Virus record (IMG/VR): IMGVR_UViG_3300017963_000229
Location: 1 to 64,000 of that record
Length of the DNA stretch: 64,000 bases
From: a virus
Reading direction: 5' to 3' (one strand)
This document shows, piece by piece, positions 33,957 to 44,188 of this stretch; positions within the stretch are counted from its first letter, which is position 1; each line of letters starts with the position of its first letter. The notes below the pieces were generated by a model that made no database searches, was not told the DNA's origin, and was given only the letters and a program-made list of their open reading frames with translations. The position numbers and the translations under genes are program-made.

Positions 33957-35159
33957 TTATTTTCTCGAGTTTCTTCCCCTAAAAGTATTTATCAATTCTT
34001 CAAAATCATCTGTGTCAAATATTACTCTAATATCACTAAGATTTAACTCTGACGATTCTTCATCTAGATCATCCTCTATTTCAGATATAATATCTTCAAA
34101 TTTTTCTATAACTTCTTCATTGTATTCTTTTGAATCATAAGTCCAAAACCGATCAACATCAAAGTTCCAATAAATAATAATTTTCTGATTTAGATCCTCA
34201 TCCAGATCAGTAATCATTGGAGATGTAACAACTCCTGAAATTCTAAAATAAAATTGTTCCAACAAATCTTGTATTTCCGAATCACCATTAGCCCATTCAA
34301 TAGCTTTATCTTTAATTATCTCGCCGTCCATAGATACTATATCACCATACCATATCTCATCTTCATAATATTTTTTAAGTTTTGGCTCCAACATAGACAT
34401 GTATGATTCTATTTTGCTTAAGATTCTACTAAAATTTTTATAATATTTACCAACTTCAGACTTAGAAACAATCTCATCTTCACTGTCCCAGTAATTCTCA
34501 ACTTTTCCCAAAACAAGATCATACTGAACAGCAATCTTTGCTAACTTATTTTTTCTAGAATTCCCATTTTTATCAATAATAAATGCAAAACCATATCCAT
34601 GATGATTAACATATTTATCCCACCATTCCCCATCATCTTCTGTTATACACCAATGCGTATTTCTTCCAAGAATAGTTGCAGCCTTATGATTTTTAATGCC
34701 ATAAACAAAAACATTATCGTCTTCATATAAACGAATAGATCCGCTAATTTTAACTTCCTTACGTGATTTTAAATCATATGAATCCATATTATTAATAAAT
34801 ATTTCAAATTCAGACATATTTTTCCTATGCCAATATTGAATATCTGTTTGCGCTTGATTAATTAAATTCATCTCAACAGCTTTTTTAAGCTTGCCCGATT
34901 TTGCAAAAACATCAAACCTTTTTGCATACTCTACCAGATTTAATGCAATGCTATCATAAGGTTTAAATCTCCAATGATTTTTTTTATTTTTTACTTGAAA
35001 AACAGCCCACTGTAAATATTTATTATCCAATCCTAATCTAATTAACTTATCAATAAAGATTTCTAATTCTGGATTTTGCTTTTTTAACTGTCTAACACTA
35101 ACTTCAGTTAAAATAAAATAAAGTTCTTTTAATTGCGTATTATAATTAATGATTTTCAT
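33957..35159 (-). CDS. Candidate packaged protein with W-C motif, copy B
   Basis: This protein has 400 residues. The leader ends LTE at residues 17-19 (VSVRQLKKQNPE follows). Residues 165-175 read GRNTHWCITED and 190-200 FAFIIDKNG; the second half is acidic (DLDEESSELNLSDIRVIFD). The paralogue at 38350-39567 has the same leader position and RWCVAVPD. The W-C-I/V signature is widespread in large phages but I know of no established function. The gene forms a pair with the adhesin at 35190-38318. The start follows AAGG. Confidence 0.6.
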   Translation of the reverse strand: MKIINYNTQLKELYFILTEVSVRQLKKQNPELEIFIDKLIRLGLDNKYLQWAVFQVKNKKNHWRFKPYDSIALNLVEYAKRFDVFAKSGKLKKAVEMNLINQAQTDIQYWHRKNMSEFEIFINNMDSYDLKSRKEVKISGSIRLYEDDNVFVYGIKNHKAATILGRNTHWCITEDDGEWWDKYVNHHGYGFAFIIDKNGNSRKNKLAKIAVQYDLVLGKVENYWDSEDEIVSKSEVGKYYKNFSRILSKIESYMSMLEPKLKKYYEDEIWYGDIVSMDGEIIKDKAIEWANGDSEIQDLLEQFYFRISGVVTSPMITDLDEDLNQKIIIYWNFDVDRFWTYDSKEYNEEVIEKFEDIISEIEDDLDEESSELNLSDIRVIFDTDDFEELINTFRGRNSRK

Positions 35160-35189
35160 TAAAATTACCTTAATATGTTATTAATAGAT

Positions 35190-38100
35190 TCATCCCGATA
35201 CCATTACAACTGGTCTACCATATTCAATTGGACTTTTAGCAAATAATTCATTTGTTATTAAATTAACCGCCATTAGAACTCCAGAAGTTTGTTTTCTGTC
35301 CCCATGCTCAACACCTACTGCCAAATATGGAGTCACCCCATCCATCAACTTGTTTACTATTAACACTTTAGCGTATTCAGAATTTAAAATATCATGAGTT
35401 GCTACTGATCCTGGCTGACCATAGAATAAAACCATTCCACCATGAGGACCTCCGCTTGGCCATGATATTTTATATACACCATCATTGGAAGGAACATAAA
35501 ATGCCTCTGAATAATATACAGCATGCTTTTGTTGTTTATAATTTCTCGTTCCTAAAATCGTATAAGATTCATCATATGGAAAAGTTCCTCCACTATCAGA
35601 AATAGCGCCCTCCCATGTTGTTTTTGAAACATAATAAAAAGTATCTGTCCCAGCATTAGTAGCAATAAAAAATAAATCACCACTTAAATCGTCAAACCAA
35701 CACCAGGTCACATCATGACTCATATTCCAATGGCCATAATGAATACTAGTTATATTTTCAGCATTTACAGAATCCCCAAACAAATACCATCTCTTCCATT
35801 TTTGAACAGTCAATCCATCCTTTGTAGCTATTGCTTTATAAATATATCCACTACTCTCGTAAAATACAGCGTCTCTTCCCCTATACCCTTTAATCTGCCA
35901 ATTATTCCTATCACTATAATATCCTCCACCCTCATTTCTGGCCGCTATTAAACCATTAGATACCGTCGTCCCCAACGCCCCCGTGGCCGCCCAATACACG
36001 TCGCTCCAACCCCTCAAAGATCCTCCCGTAATCGCACTAGCCGTATCACGACATATCCGTATATCATCTATTGAAAAATCTACTACAATTAGTCCACCTT
36101 CCGTGCTTGCAGAATCATCAACGGCATAACTAATTAAAAGCATTCCATTTTTTATAAATGCCCTTCTCGGTTTGGGCAAATATCCACTAAAATTATGCAA
36201 TGCATTTGCATCGCTTGTCGATGTTCCTCCCCTAACAAATCTCATCCATAATAAATCATTATCCACATCAATAATTTCTACCGTTGACTCAGTGCATACC
36301 ACTAATGAATGAAGAGGAAACTCTGCATTTAAACCTCTATTAGTATTAAACCCTTCTCTCCACCATCCCGCTTTATTAGTATATATTCCACTATTAATTG
36401 TAAATCCAAACACATCAACAGTATAACTTGTCGGATCTTTTAATCCTGCATTGATCCAAGCAAATACCTCATTCGCTAAAACATCGTTAGAATAGCTTCT
36501 TAAAAACACCCAGCCTCCACCTGTATCATAATACGCACTTAAAGTGTTTCCAGATCTGGTTATCCTAAACTTTCCAGATGTAGCGCTAGATCCATGTTGA
36601 ACATAACTAACCCATGAATTATTTATGCGTACATTACTATCGATCCTACCCCCGCCTCCCGGAGTCCTTCTTATGTAAAAATAATTATTAGAATCAATTA
36701 TCACTCTAAACGAAATACCGCCATCACTTACACTAGCTGAAAAATTCTCCCAAGAAAATTCAACATCAAAATCGTCAGATAAACACCACCTACCATAAGA
36801 TACTATTTGTTTACTTTTCCAACCAGCAAAAGGAGAACTTAAAGAAATCCTTATCTTATCATCTGCAATTAATGACAAATTAATATCAGGATTATTACCC
36901 GACGACAACGGCTCTATGCCGTCAAAAGCCCACGCCGTATTGTTCAACCCGCTAGCTAATGTCCCAAATCCGCCAGGGCTACAATCATAACCATCATAAA
37001 CAAATGTCCCATCCCTTTTGGCCCCATAATATCCAGTACCTGTTAGTCCGCTATTCCATATATCATTAGAAGCATCATAATAAAAAAGATGCAAAATATT
37101 CCTTCCGCTTAAAAACTCGTTTCCATGGATATCATCTTTACCTTGCACATAATCAATATCTGATATTTCAAAAAAAGCTCTATCCTCCCATGCGCCACAC
37201 TCTCTGTTATTTGTTATGTCAGGATTATAAGTGGTAACCTGTCCAGGAATAAATGTTCCAGCTGGCTTTACAGTATTATAATGAATTGATCCATTGGTAA
37301 TATCCTCAAAGAAACCACTTCCAGAATCTTCAAATACAGCAGCTTCCTGCTTTGTCTCTCCTGGAAGCAATGGAGCATTCTTTTCATCTTGTCCTACATT
37401 TATATATTTTCTCTTATCTCCTGCAGGTAAAAATTGATAATCATCTTCTATTGCAGAAGTAATTCTTTCCCTTTGTCCATATGTAGAATTTTTATGTCCG
37501 GGAATAATTAACCCTTCCCGCTCCCCAATTGGACTCTTGTGTTTTGCCTTCCCCCCTATCGGCATAATGGTAAAATAATCTTCAAAAGCTACTGCATCTC
37601 TTTTGTATCTCTGTTGCTCATTACTTGCATTATAGCCGATAAAATAATCAAACTTTGCACTTACTGCAGGATATGGGGACCAATTTCTTGTATATAATCC
37701 AACGCTTAACTTATCAGTTGAAAATTGAAAAGTATAGGTACATCCGATATTCGTCCAAGAAAAACCATCATCATCGCTATAATAAAAAACAACAGTATTA
37801 GCATTTATTAAATCCCCAAAACCATCATAAGATACTGGATAGGAACTAGAATTCCACGCAATTCTGTATCTGTGCGCAGTAACTAAAGGACTAGTTACTG
37901 TTGTTGCACTGCTACAAATAGTAGAAAAAGAATCATTATAACCTTTTTGAGCATGAATTTTATCATCATCTTTAGAATAGCCAAGAAAAATCGCATTCTG
38001 ATTATCATTAAACAACACAAGTCCTGCCATGCATTCACTACTTGAGCTGGCAACATCCACTACCCTCGTCTCAATTATGTTAATTCTTCCAGAAATCCTA

Positions 38101-38318
38101 TTATTATCTTCATCGCCACCATATAGCGGCGCTACATCCCTAACAATTGCATGAGGAGCCTTTGCTGAACCACTCCACCACGAACAATCAATTCCATCCG
38201 AAATAGATATTAACAAATTACCATCACCAGACTGAGTAAGCCTACCATAATATGGTAAACTTTTCTCAATCTCTACAATGGTACCGGTAAAGTTATATTC
38301 AAATCGTTTAATTAACAT
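35190..38318 (-). CDS. Large adhesin, paralogue of 39610-42075
   Basis: This protein has 1042 residues. It contains lectin/concanavalin-like beta blocks (YNFTGTIVEIEKSLPYYGRL near the start; FSWENFSASVSDGGISFRVI at about 510), a middle of acidic short repeats (AAVFEDSGSGFFEDITNG, AWEDRAFFEISDID), and a C-terminal propeller-like part (ECTESTVEIID-type phrases such as SLVVCTESTVEIIDVDNDLL). The paralogue shares the AWED/AFED repeats and the C-terminal phrase SLIIVANKELIIFDLDSYD. No enzyme motif is seen. Probably a virion adhesin. Confidence 0.6.
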   Translation of the reverse strand: MLIKRFEYNFTGTIVEIEKSLPYYGRLTQSGDGNLLISISDGIDCSWWSGSAKAPHAIVRDVAPLYGGDEDNNRISGRINIIETRVVDVASSSSECMAGLVLFNDNQNAIFLGYSKDDDKIHAQKGYNDSFSTICSSATTVTSPLVTAHRYRIAWNSSSYPVSYDGFGDLINANTVVFYYSDDDGFSWTNIGCTYTFQFSTDKLSVGLYTRNWSPYPAVSAKFDYFIGYNASNEQQRYKRDAVAFEDYFTIMPIGGKAKHKSPIGEREGLIIPGHKNSTYGQRERITSAIEDDYQFLPAGDKRKYINVGQDEKNAPLLPGETKQEAAVFEDSGSGFFEDITNGSIHYNTVKPAGTFIPGQVTTYNPDITNNRECGAWEDRAFFEISDIDYVQGKDDIHGNEFLSGRNILHLFYYDASNDIWNSGLTGTGYYGAKRDGTFVYDGYDCSPGGFGTLASGLNNTAWAFDGIEPLSSGNNPDINLSLIADDKIRISLSSPFAGWKSKQIVSYGRWCLSDDFDVEFSWENFSASVSDGGISFRVIIDSNNYFYIRRTPGGGGRIDSNVRINNSWVSYVQHGSSATSGKFRITRSGNTLSAYYDTGGGWVFLRSYSNDVLANEVFAWINAGLKDPTSYTVDVFGFTINSGIYTNKAGWWREGFNTNRGLNAEFPLHSLVVCTESTVEIIDVDNDLLWMRFVRGGTSTSDANALHNFSGYLPKPRRAFIKNGMLLISYAVDDSASTEGGLIVVDFSIDDIRICRDTASAITGGSLRGWSDVYWAATGALGTTVSNGLIAARNEGGGYYSDRNNWQIKGYRGRDAVFYESSGYIYKAIATKDGLTVQKWKRWYLFGDSVNAENITSIHYGHWNMSHDVTWCWFDDLSGDLFFIATNAGTDTFYYVSKTTWEGAISDSGGTFPYDESYTILGTRNYKQQKHAVYYSEAFYVPSNDGVYKISWPSGGPHGGMVLFYGQPGSVATHDILNSEYAKVLIVNKLMDGVTPYLAVGVEHGDRKQTSGVLMAVNLITNELFAKSPIEYGRPVVMVSG

Positions 38319-38349
38319 TTACAACAATTCGCATTATATTAATTATACC

Positions 38350-39567
38350 TCAAAATTGAAAACCAATAGCATTATTAGGATCATTTTTTCTTGTTATAGA
38401 TAGATTTTTAGCCTCGATATCTTCTGTAACAAATTCACCATCAATGATATATTTTAAAGGCTCATCCAATATCATATGATACAAGTCAGTAACCTCTTTG
38501 TATTCTTTACTGTCTTTATTTAATCCATTAACTAAATTATTATAATAATCATCAAAATCAAGTTTTACTTTATTATCAGCTATCCAGGTTACTTCAATAT
38601 CATCTGAAAAAGATGCAACTAGCGGATCTGTAACCTCTCCTGATAATTTAGAAATAAATTCATGCATAAAATCTTTATATACAGACCAATCGTAATAAGT
38701 AAAATTGTAGCCCACAAAATAATCATCAATAAATTTTTGAGGATCGCCATCATATAACACCTCATCCCCATACCATATTTCATCTTCCTCTCTATCAATA
38801 CGTATGTCAGCAGTTATTCCATATCCGTTTATCTTACTGATTATCTTTTTCCATAATTGAGGCCCATAATACTTTAAATATTCCTTATCATCTCTAAGAT
38901 CGTTATCATAATCCCATAATTCATTAATTTTATCAATTTCTTTGCTAAATATAACAACAGAAAAAGCAAGAGAATTGTTATTTGGATTTATAAATTTATC
39001 AATAACATAAAAGAAAATCTCACCTTCAATAGATCTATCTCTATAATCACTTCTGTCCGGAACAGCTACGCACCATCTTGATTGGCCTATTTTACATGAC
39101 GAATCAAATTCTAATGGCCGCCATATAATAACTCGTTCATCTTCATACACTAAGTCAGCATCATTATAAACCCTACGTTCAAACTTCTTCGTTCTTAAAG
39201 AATTAAAATCAACATTATATGAATCTAATCTGTCAAGAAATTCCTTAAAATCTTTTACAGTCTTTTTGTTCCAATAGTCAATATTAACTTCTTTTTTATC
39301 AATTAGCCCAACTATTGAGGCTTTCATTAAGCCATCAGTACCATATTTTTCAAATCTAAATATTAACTCAACTACTTCTTTAATATCAATATTTTCTTTT
39401 TTCTTCTTAATTAATGCCCATTGAAAATACTTATTAGGTATAGCTATTGACCACTTTTGTAAATTATCTAAAAAATCCACATATTCCGGATTATTTATTT
39501 TTAATTGTTTTACGTTAACTTCAATAAGATAAGATTTAAATAATCTATTTGCCTGTAATATATTCAT
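38350..39567 (-). CDS. Candidate packaged protein with W-C motif, copy A
   Basis: This protein has 405 residues. Leader YLIE at residues 13-16, followed by VNVKQLKINNPEYVDFL, aligns with VSVRQLKKQNPELEIFI in copy B. Residues 160-170 read IGQSRWCVAVP, matching the W-C core. The remaining sequence is acidic and helical, with no recognised enzyme domain. It pairs with the adhesin at 39610-42075. The ribosome site is weak. Function unknown; the leader suggests packaging with the DNA. Confidence 0.6.
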   Translation of the reverse strand: MNILQANRLFKSYLIEVNVKQLKINNPEYVDFLDNLQKWSIAIPNKYFQWALIKKKKENIDIKEVVELIFRFEKYGTDGLMKASIVGLIDKKEVNIDYWNKKTVKDFKEFLDRLDSYNVDFNSLRTKKFERRVYNDADLVYEDERVIIWRPLEFDSSCKIGQSRWCVAVPDRSDYRDRSIEGEIFFYVIDKFINPNNNSLAFSVVIFSKEIDKINELWDYDNDLRDDKEYLKYYGPQLWKKIISKINGYGITADIRIDREEDEIWYGDEVLYDGDPQKFIDDYFVGYNFTYYDWSVYKDFMHEFISKLSGEVTDPLVASFSDDIEVTWIADNKVKLDFDDYYNNLVNGLNKDSKEYKEVTDLYHMILDEPLKYIIDGEFVTEDIEAKNLSITRKNDPNNAIGFQF

Positions 39568-39609
39568 TCTTTTGCGCCTAATTTCTAAACAAAATTAATT
39601 AACCAACCA

Positions 39610-42075
39610 TCAATAAGGTAACCCCACAATCCAAAAACATCCATCCTCATCTAAGTTAGGATAAGTATAAGAATTAACCAAATTATCATCTAACATCCTT
39701 ACAATGTTAACATTTCCTCCATAACTTTCATATAACCATGAAGCGATAAAAAGATAATCAGTTACCGATGTTGATAACACCATTACATCTCTAAAGGATA
39801 AAGACTGTCCAATTAATATTTCTCCATCTGGAGGAGTATTATCATTGCCACCACCCCCTAAATCCGTCAACGAATAAGCCAACCAATAATCCATTGTTCC
39901 CCTGTTCAACATATAAACCCCACCCTCAGTAACTACAAAAATATAATCTCTCCCAGAAAAAAATCCCCTTACATTATAAGGAAATACAATCATCTTATCA
40001 ATGCTTTTACTCGATGAATTTTGTGTTAATCTACCATATTTATAATCAAAAACATTCCGCCAGATCTTATTTTCTCTAGAAAACCATAACCAGCCACTCT
40101 GATCAAAATGTAAATTCCTATATCCATCAGTCATAACATTGTGCTCGCCAACATCGTCACCAACTACCGAATTAGAAGTCTGACCAATATTATCTACATA
40201 CATAACCACCCCAGGACTAATATCTTCACCAACAAGCACAACCCACATTTGAGTAATATCCGTCTCGTCAAAAATAGCATCAACGGTTTTTACATATTCT
40301 GGACCTATTCTCAACGAAGGACTAACACCCGTTTGTGTATAAACCCCACCTGTATCATTTCTATTGGCTATTGTTTTTCCAGATATCGCTTGCCAATGAC
40401 CGTCACTTCTAACTAAACTAAAAACATTTTGACCTGTAGCTTTAAAATCAATCGTTATTACTCCACCATTTGCAATGACAGTTTCTGTTCCTACCACCAA
40501 CACCCCATTAACCATTTTTACAGATCTAACACTGGCCTCCCCGCGCCCAAGGGCTTTAAAATTACTATCATCATCGAACATAAATCTCATCCACATAGTT
40601 AGATTAGCAGCCGTCCCATCATAACTATCCAAATCAAAAATAATCAATTCTTTATTGGCAACAATAATAAGTGATTTACTCGGAAATTCCGAATCTGGAC
40701 CCCTATAATCCGAAGCCCCCTCCGTTCTCCATGGTGCCTCTACTGGCCCCGCGTCTTGAACACCACTTGTATATTTATATCCTTCAATTGAATAACCAGA
40801 AAAATTATTTTCAGTCGGCTTAGTCCACGGTTCATTAGTAGTATCATATATATACGCTGCAATTGGCCTATACGAAGAAAGAAAATGTGCATAACCATGA
40901 ATATCGTTAGTCGTTCTATTAATATCTGTAACATTACTAATAAGAGCAGTGCCTACGTCCTCAAATGCAGCACTATCCTTTCTCACATTATTATAAGTAC
41001 TACTAAATAAGGCCCCGCTTGTCTCGCGTGGATAATTATATCTTCTATTGCCTCCTGAATTTAAAAAATCTACTCTATCCTCTATCCCCCCTTTTAATTC
41101 CTGCCGATCTCCTTGTCTAGATTTTGTTCTTATACCACCAGGGATAATCTCCCCAGCCGCCCAATCAGAATGATGATAATGTTTTCTTATTCCACCCCCG
41201 CCTTTTTCAACCCTATCCTCCCAAGCCCCTTTTTTAACTTCCTGAGTAACTCCAATTCCAACACCTGGATAAGAAAATCCTTGATATTTAGGTTCCCCTC
41301 CGCTGCTAATAAACTCTTCATAATCCTCCCAAGCCGCATTATCACTCTTTTGTAATACTATCGACCCTTCCCCTAATAAATCTTCATAAGCATCATAAAT
41401 AGCACTATCACCAAAAGTTTCAGCAGTTAACCGTGCCGAAAAAAGCACAGTATCTGTCGTGTCAAACCTAAGCCTTTGAGTATTTCCACTTGTGGCTTTC
41501 TCTGCTTCCTGAGTTGTTATTGTATCAATCAAACTACCATTTAAATAAAGCCTCCTCGTCTGACCATCCGAACTAACCGTCATAGCTAGATAAATCATTT
41601 CATCAAATATCACATCAGAAGTAAACGTAATATCCGTATCTAGACCAGCCCCATATTCACTTTGTGTAAAATAACTACTACCAGAATGTTGACCTAATCC
41701 ATATAACACATTAGTCTCAAGAGATTCTCCAGAACTATAACACCTAATTATCGGTAAAGTATCATGTTTTATAAAAACTAATTCGACAGTTAACGATGCA
41801 TCACCTCCTCCACCACTATCTTTCGCAATGCGTAATGCCTCTTCACTAGGTGCAATTAAATTGCACCCGCTTAAATCAATCCCTACAAGCCCACTATATA
41901 TTTCCGTCTCATAACTCGCCGATCCAGATTCTACAGTTAAATCTCTCCCTTGTCCCGTTCTATCCAACAACGAAAACGCTGTACTATCAAACCAATAAAC
42001 AAATAATGGATTACTTGTTACCGTTGGAGGATTAGAGGTCGATAAATAATCGACTATAATTCTATCGTAACTCAT
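39610..42075 (-). CDS. Large adhesin with LamG/concanavalin-like N-terminus
   Basis: This protein has 821 residues. Residues 20-230 read like a concanavalin-A/LamG domain (YLAMTVSSDGQTRRLYLNGS). The middle has acidic AWED/AAFED repeats, and the C-terminal 400 residues are propeller-like (SLIIVANKELIIFDLDSYDG). The paralogue at 35190-38318 has the same middle and C-terminus but a different N-terminus. Likely a virion adhesin; no enzyme motif. Confidence 0.6.
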   Translation of the reverse strand: MSYDRIIVDYLSTSNPPTVTSNPLFVYWFDSTAFSLLDRTGQGRDLTVESGSASYETEIYSGLVGIDLSGCNLIAPSEEALRIAKDSGGGGDASLTVELVFIKHDTLPIIRCYSSGESLETNVLYGLGQHSGSSYFTQSEYGAGLDTDITFTSDVIFDEMIYLAMTVSSDGQTRRLYLNGSLIDTITTQEAEKATSGNTQRLRFDTTDTVLFSARLTAETFGDSAIYDAYEDLLGEGSIVLQKSDNAAWEDYEEFISSGGEPKYQGFSYPGVGIGVTQEVKKGAWEDRVEKGGGGIRKHYHHSDWAAGEIIPGGIRTKSRQGDRQELKGGIEDRVDFLNSGGNRRYNYPRETSGALFSSTYNNVRKDSAAFEDVGTALISNVTDINRTTNDIHGYAHFLSSYRPIAAYIYDTTNEPWTKPTENNFSGYSIEGYKYTSGVQDAGPVEAPWRTEGASDYRGPDSEFPSKSLIIVANKELIIFDLDSYDGTAANLTMWMRFMFDDDSNFKALGRGEASVRSVKMVNGVLVVGTETVIANGGVITIDFKATGQNVFSLVRSDGHWQAISGKTIANRNDTGGVYTQTGVSPSLRIGPEYVKTVDAIFDETDITQMWVVLVGEDISPGVVMYVDNIGQTSNSVVGDDVGEHNVMTDGYRNLHFDQSGWLWFSRENKIWRNVFDYKYGRLTQNSSSKSIDKMIVFPYNVRGFFSGRDYIFVVTEGGVYMLNRGTMDYWLAYSLTDLGGGGNDNTPPDGEILIGQSLSFRDVMVLSTSVTDYLFIASWLYESYGGNVNIVRMLDDNLVNSYTYPNLDEDGCFWIVGLPY

Positions 42076-42077
42076 AC

Positions 42078-42974
42078 TTAAACTAAATCAAATAATGTTT
42101 CTTCTTTATGATTATTATTTATCAATATAGTCTCAGTCCTTGACTGATTTTTTAACAGAACACCCTTTCCTAATAGACCTGTCTGCTTTGTTCTAGCTAC
42201 TACATAACAAGCTGTTTTTATATCATGTCTTACCCATTTATTATCTACTAACGGTTTATAAATATTACTATAATAACAGCTTAAAATAACTTTACCCTCT
42301 ACTTGTAATAACATGTCTATCAAATCTTTATGATCTTGATTGTCTAACTCATGCTTATAAGTTACAGCCTGTCTAGTATCTGCAACATAAGGAGGATCAC
42401 AATAAAATAGAGTATTCTCCGTGTCGTACTGCTTTATAACTTCTCTAAAATCTTTATGTTCAATTTGCACTACCCTCAACCTCTTATGTATTTCTGGTAA
42501 CATCTCTATACATGATAACCATGTTGAAACTGTGTCAGCCATATTTCTACATGAACTAGTTATTGCATTACCCCAACCCTTTTTATGAGTTTTACCATTT
42601 TCTAATATTCTTTGTACAACACCACCACCAAATGACTGTCTAGCCACCACAAACCACTTAACAGCTCTGCCAACTTCATCTTCGTCATCCTCCCACACAT
42701 CTCTGCAATAATTAAATTCCTCCCTAGAATAGGGTATCAGTTGAACTTGCCTATAAAACTCTTTAAATTTATCCCTGTCTCTTAAAACTCTAAAAAAATT
42801 AATTAACCCGCTATCTATATCATTGTAAACTTCTACCCTTGAAGGCGTTTTCGCAAGTAATAAACTTGCTCCACCTCCAAAAGGCTCTACATATGTTACA
42901 TGTTCTGTAAAAAATGGTAATATCTGCTTCTTTATGTTACCTTTGCCACCAAGCCATCTTATCGGTGAATTCAT
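42078..42974 (-). CDS. D12-class N6-adenine DNA methyltransferase (Dam-like)
   Basis: The start is ATG 42974 (MNSPIRWLGGKGNIKK); the longer frame adds a non-conserved leader. Residues 31-35 PFGGG form the SAM-binding loop and residues 193-196 DPPY the catalytic motif IV. The 298-residue length suits the Dam group, which methylates adenine in short palindromes, often GATC. It sits between fibre genes and a paralogue array, an unusual place for a DNA modification enzyme, and is probably a moron that protects phage DNA from host restriction. Target specificity cannot be read here. Confidence 0.9.
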   Translation of the reverse strand: MNSPIRWLGGKGNIKKQILPFFTEHVTYVEPFGGGASLLLAKTPSRVEVYNDIDSGLINFFRVLRDRDKFKEFYRQVQLIPYSREEFNYCRDVWEDDEDEVGRAVKWFVVARQSFGGGVVQRILENGKTHKKGWGNAITSSCRNMADTVSTWLSCIEMLPEIHKRLRVVQIEHKDFREVIKQYDTENTLFYCDPPYVADTRQAVTYKHELDNQDHKDLIDMLLQVEGKVILSCYYSNIYKPLVDNKWVRHDIKTACYVVARTKQTGLLGKGVLLKNQSRTETILINNNHKEETLFDLV

Positions 42975-42981
42975 AGATATC

Positions 42982-43671
42982 TCACATATTAACAATTTTC
43001 AATTCATACTGAACAAACAACATTTGATTATTAGTTTTATCAAATGTTATCGGTGACCCATTCTCCTTCAATCTTACCCTAGCACTCCTTTCCACATCCA
43101 TATAGTTAGGCCAAGGAGAAAATAAGGCATCTGCATCTGTAGCATTGCCAAAAACTCCAATACTCCTAATGTTACTTCCATTACATTGATCAGTTGTATA
43201 CATAAAAGCATTTCTAAATGAAATTTCTTCACGAATGTCTGACGATATAACTTCATAATCAAACATCTGATCTTCTATAAACCTTTTTGCAGCACCATTT
43301 GTATTATTAGTATTTACCGAATTGGCAACATCGTGAATGTATCCAGTATCAAACGGTAAACTCCCTGTCCACTCTACAGTATAACTTGCTGGTTCGGAAT
43401 CAATATTTAACATACAAATAAACCCCAATAACGCCATAGCACTATTACCATAGTGATCGGACCAAGGAAATTTAGATGTAGCTTTTACAAATAATTCCTG
43501 CAACAAGTAGGCCGCCGCCCCATCAAATATTCTATTTTGAATAGAAATCTCTTTTTCTATTTCAAAACTATCAATTAACTTTTTTAAATTTCCTTGCTTT
43601 TCAACTACAAGAAAATCCTCATCCGTTAAATTGCCAACATTTAATAATTTTATAATAAAAAAACCACTCAT
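42982..43671 (-). CDS. Paralogue array member 4, virion protein
   Basis: This protein has 229 residues and is one of four related proteins at 42982-45674. Shared landmarks are an N-terminal K(L/Y)...(D/E), QNRIFDGAAAYLLQELF, LGFICMLNID, AKRFIEDQMFDYEVISSD, REEISFRNAFMYTTD and a C-terminal LFVQYELKIV. It is beta-rich with no enzyme motif. Its ATG overlaps the previous stop by one base. Confidence 0.55.
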   Translation of the reverse strand: MSGFFIIKLLNVGNLTDEDFLVVEKQGNLKKLIDSFEIEKEISIQNRIFDGAAAYLLQELFVKATSKFPWSDHYGNSAMALLGFICMLNIDSEPASYTVEWTGSLPFDTGYIHDVANSVNTNNTNGAAKRFIEDQMFDYEVISSDIREEISFRNAFMYTTDQCNGSNIRSIGVFGNATDADALFSPWPNYMDVERSARVRLKENGSPITFDKTNNQMLFVQYELKIVNM

Positions 43672-44183
43672 TAGAATGTTACCAAGCTAAAAACGTAATC
43701 AACCAAAACCACTTGACCACTTATTTTTTCACTCGTTATAGGAATTCCACCGCCATCTTTGTTTTTTACTCTTCCTATTCGAGCTATATCATGTCCTCCT
43801 GTTGTAGCATCAGCATTAGCGCTAAAAAAAATACCAATACTCTCTATAGAACTAGAGATACACTCTTCTGAAGAATATAAAAACGAATCTTTAAAACTTA
43901 TTTCTTCCCTATCCCCATCAAACCAAATGTCATAATTTCCTAAGCTATCCTCTATAAACCTTTTAGCACCATAAGTATTATCCACCGAATCACTAACACT
44001 GTGAATGTTTGGACTAGCCGTCCCTGTCCAATTTTCCGTATAAAAAGACTCATCAACAGTACTTAATAAACAAATAAAACCTAACGCCGCAACTCCCCCT
44101 CCTGTATCATTATAAGGACTATCACATGCAGACAATCCAAATAAATTATCAAATATATATCCGGCCATATTGTCAAAAATCAT
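43671..44183 (-). CDS. Paralogue array member 3, N-terminally truncated
   Basis: I use ATG 44183; a TTG start at 44192 is also possible. The 170 residues begin at MIFDNMAGYIFDNLFG, matching residue ~45 of its siblings, so the first 45 residues are missing. No such sequence is found in the upstream overlap because the preceding gene ends there. No ribosome site is clear, so it may be expressed by coupling to the upstream gene. It keeps REEISFKDSFLYSSEECIS and the C-terminal LVDYVFSLVTF. Confidence 0.5.
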   Translation of the reverse strand: MIFDNMAGYIFDNLFGLSACDSPYNDTGGGVAALGFICLLSTVDESFYTENWTGTASPNIHSVSDSVDNTYGAKRFIEDSLGNYDIWFDGDREEISFKDSFLYSSEECISSSIESIGIFFSANADATTGGHDIARIGRVKNKDGGGIPITSEKISGQVVLVDYVFSLVTF

Positions 44184-44188
44184 AATTT

